A stretch of DNA of 5,547 nt from Actinomycetota bacterium. Lineage in GTDB: Bacteria > Actinomycetota > Acidimicrobiia > Acidimicrobiales > Microtrichaceae. The position numbers and the translations under genes are program-made. Location: positions 1-5,547 of the forward strand of contig JAFDWA010000137.1 in assembly GCA_018268735.1 (NCBI GenBank), in the 5' to 3' direction. Of the stretch, positions 1 through 4,490 are shown piece by piece; positions within the stretch are counted from its first letter, which is position 1, and each line of letters opens with the position of its first letter. The notes below the pieces were generated by a model that did not search any database, had not been told where the DNA came from, and worked only from the letters and a program-made list of their open reading frames with translations.

Positions 1-53
1 CGCTGCAGGGCAGATCCCTGGCTCTCCGTCCGGGGCCGTCGAAACATCGCCAC
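1..53 (-). CDS. possible 5' end of an unidentified gene running off the left edge
   Basis: Reading the minus strand, a GTG at 53-51 opens a frame that stays open for 17 codons to the window edge (VAMFRRPRTESQGSALQ). A strong ribosome binding site, GGGAGG at 68-63, lies 9 nt before this GTG; an ATG two codons later (47-45) would be 15 nt away, so GTG is the better start. A possible promoter lies upstream at 168-139. The fragment is far too short to recognise a family, and 17 open codons alone mean little in high-GC DNA. The call rests on the ribosome binding site and its spacing. If real, the gene is transcribed in the same direction as metF and lies about 330 bases downstream of it. Confidence 0.3.
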   Translation of the reverse strand, partial: MAMFRRPRTESQGSALQ

Positions 54-386
54 GATCCTGTGCCTCCCGAGGCAGTCGAGAGACCACCTCACATCGTCGT
101 CGGTTGCATGGACACCCCTCGGTCCACGCCGTGAGCCGAATGTCGCTGAGTACGGTTCACCATGTCAACCACCAAGGTGGCCATCAACCGTCATGTGGTG
201 TGCGAATCTCACGTCGAAGTTCTGCGCGCTGACCCAGTGCGATCACCACGACGACGCATCACGGTAGCCCAGACGGTCCCTCACCGACACGGCAATCATC
301 CCCAGTCGGTGCACGGAGCAAACACACCGGTCACGAGCCCACACCTCGGCGGTGACGGTGGAGAGCAGGCCCGGAGCGCAACCGGC
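54..386. other. intergenic region downstream of metF
   Basis: About 330 bases without a convincing gene. Besides the candidate promoter at 139-168 and the ribosome binding site at 63-68, it holds two short perfect inverted repeats: tgcctc/gaggca (61-66 and 69-74, 2-nt centre), which overlaps that ribosome binding site, and ccacc/ggtgg (169-173 and 176-180). I see no hairpin followed by a T-run after the metF stop, so no clear intrinsic terminator for metF. An open plus-strand frame beginning at 162 continues antisense into metF and looks like chance. Confidence 0.5.
139..168 (-). promoter_or_regulatory. candidate sigma70-type promoter upstream of the left-edge gene
   Basis: On the minus strand a perfect -35 TTGACA (168-163) is followed after 18 nt by GACATT (144-139), which keeps the A at position 2 and T at position 6 of the -10 box but lacks the leading T. 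Transcription would start near 132, about 80 nt before the GTG at 53. The good -35 and weak -10 make this only a candidate. Confidence 0.3.
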
Positions 387-1301
387 TCACCGCAGCCCGA
401 GGGCGTTCACGATCTCCGTGACGGTCCCCGAGCGGTTCATGCAGTACAGGTGCAACCCCGGCGCGCCGCCGGCGATGAGCGCCTCGGCGAGCTCCACCGC
501 CGCGTCGACCACGATCGCCTGGCGGTCCTCCGGGCTCGACGCGCCCTCGACCGCCGCGGCGAGCCGATCGGGGAACGTCGCCCCCGCCATCGTCGCCATC
601 CGCTGCACGCCCTGCGGGTTCGTCAACGGCATGACGCCGGGAACGATCGGCTTGGTCACCCCCAACGCCGCGAGCTCGTCGACGAGGCGCAGGTAGTCGT
701 CGGCGTCGAAGAAGAACTGCGTGACCGCGAAGTCGGCGAGCTCGATCTTGTGCGCCAGGTGGCGACGGTCACCAGCCCGCTCGGTCGACCGCGGGTGCAG
801 CTCAGGGTGGGCCGCGACGCCGATCGAGAACCCATCGCCGTGGGAGCGCACGAGCTCGACCAGCTCCTCCGCGTAGGTGAAGTCGCCTCCGACCGGTGAG
901 CCGTCGGCCGGCGGGTCACCCGCGAGGGCGAGGATGTCGAGCACGCCGTTCGCCCGGTAGTCCTCGAGCAGCTCGTCGAGCTCGCCGCGCGTGTGGCCCA
1001 TGCATGTCAGGTGCGCCATCGCTGGGTAGCGCCGATCGCGGTTCAGGCCCACGACGAGGTCGCGCGTCCGACCACGGGTCTCGCGGTTGCCGGCCGCGCC
1101 GTAGGTCACCGACACGTAGGAGAGGTCGAGCGGCTCGAGTTCGTCGATGGTCTGCTCGAGCTGGACCATGCCCTCGTCGGTCTTGGGCGGGAAGAACTCG
1201 ACGCTCAACGTCGGCCCAGCAGCGAGCAGGTCGCGGATCCGGGGGGCGCCGGTCGCGGTGTCGCCGGTCGCGGTGTCGCCGGTCGCGATCTCGTCAGTCA
1301 T
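387..1301 (-). CDS. metF: 5,10-methylenetetrahydrofolate reductase (MetF)
   Basis: A 304-residue cytosolic flavoprotein, close to the usual length of bacterial MetF (about 290-300). It reduces 5,10-methylene-THF to 5-methyl-THF, the methyl donor for methionine synthesis. Family motifs appear in order: SVEFFPPKT with the catalytic-type Glu35; VSVTYGAAG (63-71); HLTCMGHT (97-104); LALAGDPP with Asp129, the FAD/folate-site aspartate region; VAAHPELHP (162-170); VTQFFFD with Gln195; PIVPGVMPLTN; and the C-terminal GAPGLHLYCMNRS. Many homologues have Arg where this protein has Ala127 before GDPP. The ATG at 1301 overlaps the folD stop in ATGA and has GGGAG 6 nt upstream, which supports this start and translational coupling. 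Residues 6-18 are a repeated ATGDT stretch before the conserved fold, an unusual N-terminal extension. Identification is firm; the cofactor preference (NADH or other) cannot be read from sequence. Confidence 0.95.
   Translation of the reverse strand: MTDEIATGDTATGDTATGAPRIRDLLAAGPTLSVEFFPPKTDEGMVQLEQTIDELEPLDLSYVSVTYGAAGNRETRGRTRDLVVGLNRDRRYPAMAHLTCMGHTRGELDELLEDYRANGVLDILALAGDPPADGSPVGGDFTYAEELVELVRSHGDGFSIGVAAHPELHPRSTERAGDRRHLAHKIELADFAVTQFFFDADDYLRLVDELAALGVTKPIVPGVMPLTNPQGVQRMATMAGATFPDRLAAAVEGASSPEDRQAIVVDAAVELAEALIAGGAPGLHLYCMNRSGTVTEIVNALGLR
1251..1280 (-). repeat. 15-bp tandem repeat in the metF 5' end
   Basis: Two perfect copies of a 15-bp unit (plus strand ggtcgcggtgtcgcc at 1251-1265 and 1266-1280) are followed by a diverged third copy (1281-1295). 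On the coding strand the unit reads as Gly-Asp-Thr-Ala-Thr. It keeps the reading frame, so copy-number change would only lengthen or shorten the MetF N-terminus. Confidence 0.85.
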
Positions 1302-2179
1302 GACCCGCTCCCACCGTCGGACGAGCTCGGGTGCGCGGCTTCGGCCGCGTCGATCGTGTTCGCGAGCAGCATCGCCCGGGTCATCGGACCGACACCACCG
1401 AGACGCGGCGACAGGAAGCCCGCGACCTCGGCGACCTCGTCGGCGACGTCGGAGACGACCTTGCCCTCGGCGAAGCTGACACCCGCAGCGACCACCGCAG
1501 CGCCGGGGCGCACCATGTCGGCGGTGATCATGTGCGGCGAGCCCGCCGCCGCCACGACCACGTCAGCAGTGCGCGTGTAGGAGCCGATGTCGGCGACACC
1601 TGTGTGCACGACGGTCACCGCCGCGTTGGCGCCGTGCTTGAGCGTCATCAGGTTCGCGAGCGGACGACCGATCGTCAGGCCACGACCCACGATGACGACG
1701 TGGCGACCGGCGAGCGGCACGTCGTAGGCCTCGAGCAGCTGCACGATGCCGTTCGGGGTGCAGGCGACAGGAGCCGGCGCACCCATGACGAGCCGACCGA
1801 GGTTCACCGGGTGCAGACCATCCGCGTCCTTGTCGGGACGGACGGCGAGCACCGCCTCGTCGAAGTCGAGCCCCGGGGGGAACGGGTACTGGACGATGAA
1901 CGCGTCGACCGACGTATCCGAGTTGAGCACCGCGACCGCGTCCAGCACCTCGCGCTGGGTCGCCGTCGCCGGGAGCCGGATGTCGGTCGATGTGATGCCG
2001 AGCGCTGCGCAATCGTCGTGCTTCATCGACACGTAGCGATGGCTCGGACCGTCATCACCGACGAGGATCGTGCCGAGCCCCGGCGTGACCCCGCGAGCGA
2101 CCAGCGCGGCGATGCGGACCGCGAGGTCGTCCTTGATGCGCGCAGCGAGCGCCTCGCCGTCCATCGTCGTCGCCGTCAT
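1298..2179 (-). CDS. folD: bifunctional methylenetetrahydrofolate dehydrogenase / methenyltetrahydrofolate cyclohydrolase (FolD)
   Basis: A 293-residue cytosolic enzyme of normal family length, which oxidises 5,10-methylene-THF with NADP and hydrolyses the methenyl form to 10-formyl-THF. Visible landmarks: RYVSMKHDDC with the catalytic Lys53; IVQYPFPP with Gln97; KDADGLHP with Asp120; CTPNGIVQLL (140-149); the Rossmann segment VIVGRGLTIGRP (162-173); and GGVGPMTRAMLLANT near 261-275. Several motifs differ from the textbook consensus: VQYPFPP for VQLPLP, GRGLTIGRP for GRSxxVGxP, VVAAGVS for ViDVGi, and SPRLGGVGP for TPVPGGVGP. The GRG and SP forms also occur in actinobacterial FolD. Lys, Gln and Asp of the active site are kept, so activity is expected. 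The ATG at 2179 is chosen because a promoter places the mRNA start almost on it; an in-frame ATG at 2164 is the alternative. It shares an ATGA overlap with metF. Confidence 0.94.
   Translation of the reverse strand: MTATTMDGEALAARIKDDLAVRIAALVARGVTPGLGTILVGDDGPSHRYVSMKHDDCAALGITSTDIRLPATATQREVLDAVAVLNSDTSVDAFIVQYPFPPGLDFDEAVLAVRPDKDADGLHPVNLGRLVMGAPAPVACTPNGIVQLLEAYDVPLAGRHVVIVGRGLTIGRPLANLMTLKHGANAAVTVVHTGVADIGSYTRTADVVVAAAGSPHMITADMVRPGAAVVAAGVSFAEGKVVSDVADEVAEVAGFLSPRLGGVGPMTRAMLLANTIDAAEAAHPSSSDGGSGS
1308..1312 (-). promoter_or_regulatory. metF ribosome binding site inside the folD 3' end
   Basis: GGGAG on the minus strand, 6 nt upstream of the metF ATG at 1301, lies within the last codons of folD. 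Together with the 4-base ATGA stop/start overlap at 1298-1301 it fixes the metF start and points to coupled translation from a folD-metF mRNA. Confidence 0.7.
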
Positions 2180-2187
2180 GCATCGAG

Positions 2188-2215
2188 ATGGTAGGGGGCG
2201 ACGCCCCGCTGTCCA
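2188..2215 (-). promoter_or_regulatory. folD-metF promoter, (near-)leaderless
   Basis: On the minus strand TGGACA (2215-2210, five of six matches to TTGACA) is followed after 16 nt by TACCAT (2193-2188), a TANNNT -10 box. The expected transcription start, about 7 nt past the -10, falls at 2182-2180, one to three bases before the folD ATG at 2179. There is no Shine-Dalgarno sequence, as expected for a leaderless mRNA, a common arrangement in actinomycetes. Confidence 0.6.
2195..2207. repeat. inverted repeat in the folD promoter spacer
   Basis: ggggcg (2195-2200) and cgcccc (2202-2207) form perfect 6-bp arms around a single A, lying between the -35 and -10 boxes of the folD promoter. The position would suit a repressor operator, but short GC palindromes are common in such DNA, so an operator role is only a possibility. 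Confidence 0.35.
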
Positions 2216-2229
2216 CAGCCGGGGTGCCG

Positions 2230-2258
2230 TTGCCGCTGTCGGTGCCCCGCCGTAGCAT
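2230..2258 (+). promoter_or_regulatory. promoter of the coiled-coil protein gene
   Basis: TTGCCG (2230-2235, four of six matches to TTGACA) and TAGCAT (2253-2258, a TANNNT -10) are separated by 17 nt. Transcription would start near 2265 and leave a leader of about 70 nt before the ATG at 2336. It is divergent from the folD promoter; the two -35 boxes are only 14 nt apart (2216-2229). Confidence 0.5.
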
Positions 2259-2320
2259 CGGAGGCGACTTCCCCTGTCGAGCAACGTGGCCAGAGCGAAC
2301 GCAGACGCCACGAGCGAGCA

Positions 2321-2326
2321 AGGGAG
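2321..2326 (+). promoter_or_regulatory. ribosome binding site of the coiled-coil protein gene
   Basis: aGGGAG ends 9 nt before the ATG at 2336 and supports that start. This gene therefore uses a leadered mRNA with a Shine-Dalgarno site, unlike its two neighbours folD and the lipoprotein gene. Confidence 0.65.
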
Positions 2327-2335
2327 TCCGAGCAC

Positions 2336-2644
2336 ATGGCGTTGAGCGAACGAAGCCGATCCGTCCTGTACCAGGGACTGGTCACGATCGTCGACGAGCA
2401 GGCGGTGCAGGAGATGATGTCGTACTTCCCGGCCCGGGATGTCGAGGAGCCCGTCACCAAGGAGTTCTTCCGCGCCGAGATGGCCCTGATGCGGACCGAG
2501 CTCGTCACCGAGATCGCCGGGCTGCGAACCGAGAGGGCGCAGATGGAGGGTCGCCTGGTCGACCGGATCAACCGGTCCATCGCGTGGAACGTCGGCACGA
2601 TGATCGCACTCTCTGCTGTGCTGGTCGCGGCGCTCCGCTTCTGA
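2336..2644 (+). CDS. small coiled-coil protein with C-terminal membrane segment
   Basis: A 102-residue protein of unknown function. Three parts are visible. Residues 1-40 form a likely folded N-terminal segment (starting MALSERSRSVLYQGL and containing FPARDVEEP at 31-39). Residues 44-80 are a charged helix with heptad-like hydrophobic spacing (Met49, Met52, Leu56, Ile60, Leu63, Met70, Leu74, Ile78), a probable coiled coil. Residues 84-100 are hydrophobic (WNVGTMIALSAVLVAAL) with only Arg-Phe after them, so the protein is probably tail-anchored in the cytoplasmic membrane with its bulk in the cytosol. The start is supported by GGGAG 9 nt upstream and a promoter at 2230-2258. It lies divergent from folD and upstream, on the same strand, of the lipoprotein gene. 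The sequence style resembles small hypothetical proteins of actinomycetes, from memory only; I assign no function. Confidence 0.8.
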   Translation: MALSERSRSVLYQGLVTIVDEQAVQEMMSYFPARDVEEPVTKEFFRAEMALMRTELVTEIAGLRTERAQMEGRLVDRINRSIAWNVGTMIALSAVLVAALRF

Positions 2645-2668
2645 TCCGACGGCTTCGCTCACCTCGAC

Positions 2669-2698
2669 TTCGATGCTGTTGCAGCGCGGCGTTAGCGT
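2669..2698 (+). promoter_or_regulatory. candidate leaderless promoter of the lipoprotein gene
   Basis: TAGCGT (2693-2698) is a TANNNT -10 box whose expected start site, about 7 nt downstream, coincides with the GTG at 2706. TTCGAT (2669-2674), 18 nt upstream, is a weak -35. This supports GTG as a leaderless start and separate transcription of the lipoprotein gene, although read-through from the coiled-coil gene, which ends at 2644, is also possible. Confidence 0.4.
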
Positions 2699-2705
2699 CT
2701 CGAGG

Positions 2706-4433
2706 GTGCCTTCACCCACGCCTCGTCCCGACTCGAGCCGCCGACGTCGCCGTATCGGCATCCTTGCTGCCGCTGCGGCGGCGTCGACCCTGATCCTGAC
2801 CGCCTGCTCGGGGTCCAACGGGCGGCTCCTCGTCGTCGCCGACACCACCGGCGTCGATGCGACCACGGCCTCGACCGATGTCTGGGCAGTGGATCCCGGT
2901 GAGCAGCCCTCGAGCACCAACCGGGTCGCGAGCGAGGTCACCCGGCCGCTGTCGATCAACGTTGTGAACGACGACGGCACCATGGCACGCGACACGCTCG
3001 GCACGGCATGGAGCAACGCGACGTTGCTGTCGTTCCAGGATCTCCGGGGCCGGTCGCTCACGACCGTCGGGCACCCAGGATCCCGGTCAACGACCATCTC
3101 CGCCGACAACGGACCGCTCCAGACGAGCATCCTCCGTCGCGGCGTGTTCGTCGCGACCCAGGACAGATGCGTCCTCGCTCGCTCAGAAGCCGAGACCGAA
3201 CGGGTCGGCAGCGGGCTCTGCCAGGTGAGCGAGGACGAGCGATGGGTCGTCGCGTGGCCGGCGCAGGGCGGGCGCCTGTCGATCCGCGACCTGCGAACCG
3301 GCAAGGTCAGGACGGTCGGCGGGACCACCGCCGATGCCGTCGCGCTCGGTCGCGGCACGAGCGTCCTCGCCGTCCAGGAGACCGCCGGCGGAAAGCAGGG
3401 GATCGTCGTGGACGCGACGACTGGCAAGGTGACCGGCCGGACGCCCGTCTTCCAGGAGATGCGCGCCATCCCCGTGACAGCGGAGTCGACCGGGTTCACC
3501 GCGCTTGCTGTCGGGTCGCTCGGAGCCAGTCCTACTGACGCTGACGCTGCAGCCGGTGAGACGCAGCTGCTCTGGATCGACACCTCGGCGAAGGTTCAGG
3601 TCGTCGACCGCGGAGCGCTCATGCTGCCGCTGCACACCGACACTGCGGTCACCTACGTCCGCCTCGGCAACGCACAGGCCGGGTCGGACTCGATCCGAAG
3701 GTGGGACTCCTCGAGCGGCTCGCGCACCGTGCTCCTGTCCGGTCGCGTCGGCGCTGCCGCTGCGGGCGCTGACGGCATCGTCGCCACACGTGACACCGAG
3801 CACGGCGTCGAGCTCTACCGGTCGAACACCCACGGCACGCTCGACCACGTCACGACCCTTCGGGTCGACGCGAGCCAGGGCAGCAACGTCGGACGCGTCC
3901 TCACCTCCGGTGACGCCACCTGGATGGAGATCTCTGTCGGCGGCACGATGGCGATCGCCCGCATCGACCTCGTCGGCAACGACAGCGCGGTGCCGATCCG
4001 GGGCTGGGCGCAGCTGAGCCTCGGCGGGCTCGACGCCGATGGCACCGCGCTCATCACCGGCTACCGCACGACGCAGAGCCAGCACTTGACCGTCGGCGTC
4101 GTGACGCCCTCCGGCAACCGGTACGCGGAACGCATCACGGCGAACGCCGACGGATTGAACCTCATCCACGACGGCGTCATCTACGTGACCGACCGGGCCG
4201 ACGACGGCACGCTGAGGGTTCGATCGGTTCGTGCCCAGGGCCGTCCAGCGCCCACGTTGCTGTACCGGGGGCTCAGTGTCGGTGGAGCGACCTGGCCGAC
4301 CGACAACGGAGCAACCGTCTCCACGTTGATCTCCCGGCAGGCGGTGATGCAGGCGCAACGCCCCGCCAGCAGCTCCGGCGCCGGCAGCTCCGATGCCGGC
4401 AGCTCCGATGCCGGCAGCTCCGGGACCCCCTGA
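2706..4433 (+). CDS. predicted lipoprotein, probable beta-propeller, function unknown
   Basis: About 575 residues from the GTG at 2706. The N-terminus has five consecutive arginines, a hydrophobic core rich in alanine, and the lipobox LTAC-S (cysteine codon 2805-2807, residue 34), so it is probably exported and lipid-anchored on the outer face of the membrane. The mature part alternates short beta-strand-like segments with turns such as LSIRDLRTGKVRTV, GIVVDATTGKVTG, QLLWIDTSAKVQVV and VELYRSN, the pattern of a beta-propeller; no enzyme motif is visible. Two further cysteines (155 and 172 in this numbering) lie 17 residues apart and could form a disulfide. The tail is a Ser/Gly/Ala/Asp repeat (AGSSD) ending in GTP. 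An ATG at 2673 would add 11 residues (586 total), but has neither a ribosome binding site nor a -10 box. It converges with purH. The lipoprotein call is good; the propeller fold is inference, and the ligand is unknown. Confidence 0.82.
   Translation: MPSPTPRPDSSRRRRRIGILAAAAAASTLILTACSGSNGRLLVVADTTGVDATTASTDVWAVDPGEQPSSTNRVASEVTRPLSINVVNDDGTMARDTLGTAWSNATLLSFQDLRGRSLTTVGHPGSRSTTISADNGPLQTSILRRGVFVATQDRCVLARSEAETERVGSGLCQVSEDERWVVAWPAQGGRLSIRDLRTGKVRTVGGTTADAVALGRGTSVLAVQETAGGKQGIVVDATTGKVTGRTPVFQEMRAIPVTAESTGFTALAVGSLGASPTDADAAAGETQLLWIDTSAKVQVVDRGALMLPLHTDTAVTYVRLGNAQAGSDSIRRWDSSSGSRTVLLSGRVGAAAAGADGIVATRDTEHGVELYRSNTHGTLDHVTTLRVDASQGSNVGRVLTSGDATWMEISVGGTMAIARIDLVGNDSAVPIRGWAQLSLGGLDADGTALITGYRTTQSQHLTVGVVTPSGNRYAERITANADGLNLIHDGVIYVTDRADDGTLRVRSVRAQGRPAPTLLYRGLSVGGATWPTDNGATVSTLISRQAVMQAQRPASSSGAGSSDAGSSDAGSSGTP
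4365..4424 (+). repeat. four 15-bp tandem repeats at the lipoprotein 3' end
   Basis: Four adjacent 15-bp units (4365-4379, 4380-4394, 4395-4409, 4410-4424) follow gccggcagctccgat; units 2 and 3 are identical, unit 4 differs in its last two bases, and unit 1 in a few. They encode ASSSG, AGSSD, AGSSD, AGSSG, a flexible low-complexity tail just before the stop. Being a multiple of three, unit gain or loss keeps the frame. Confidence 0.9.
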
Positions 4434-4449
4434 GCCGCTGAGCCTCCGC

Positions 4450-4490
4450 CCCGGACCGGGACACCCTGACAGCCCGACGTGCTCCGTCAG
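4450..4490. terminator. weak hairpins between the convergent lipoprotein and purH genes
   Basis: The 53-base gap (4434-4486) between the two stop codons contains cccgg/ccggg arms around one A (4450-4460), and ctgac (4466-4470) pairing with gtcag (4486-4490), extended by agc/gct (4471-4473 with 4481-4483) and a two-base bulge. Neither is followed by a T-run on either strand. A bidirectional terminator would be expected here from the convergent layout, but these structures are weak evidence. Confidence 0.2.

Noticed and set aside
162..899. Plus-strand open frame of 245 codons with a TANNNT-like box (TACGGT, 151-156) just before its ATG
   Set aside because: No -35 at proper spacing, Arg/His-rich translation, and most of it lies antisense to the conserved core of metF.
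2645..2705. Terminator between the coiled-coil and lipoprotein genes
   Set aside because: No stem-loop with a T-run is visible in these 61 bases, so partial co-transcription cannot be excluded.
2180..3583. Minus-strand frame of folD stays open for about 1400 bases upstream of its start
   Set aside because: It runs through the folD promoter and antisense to the coiled-coil and lipoprotein genes. The translation is Arg/Ser/Thr/Val-rich without family features, and FolD homology begins at 2179. Long stop-free shadows are expected at this GC content.
3183..4358. Minus-strand open frame of 391 codons opposite the lipoprotein gene
   Set aside because: No ribosome binding site or recognisable motif, and the composition is Arg/Asp/Gly/Val-rich as typical of an antisense shadow. 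The plus-strand frame has a signal peptide and coherent repeats.
4365..4424. Repeats as a possible CRISPR-like or integration-site array
   Set aside because: Units are contiguous with no spacers, keep the reading frame and encode a low-complexity tail, so they are a coding tandem repeat.
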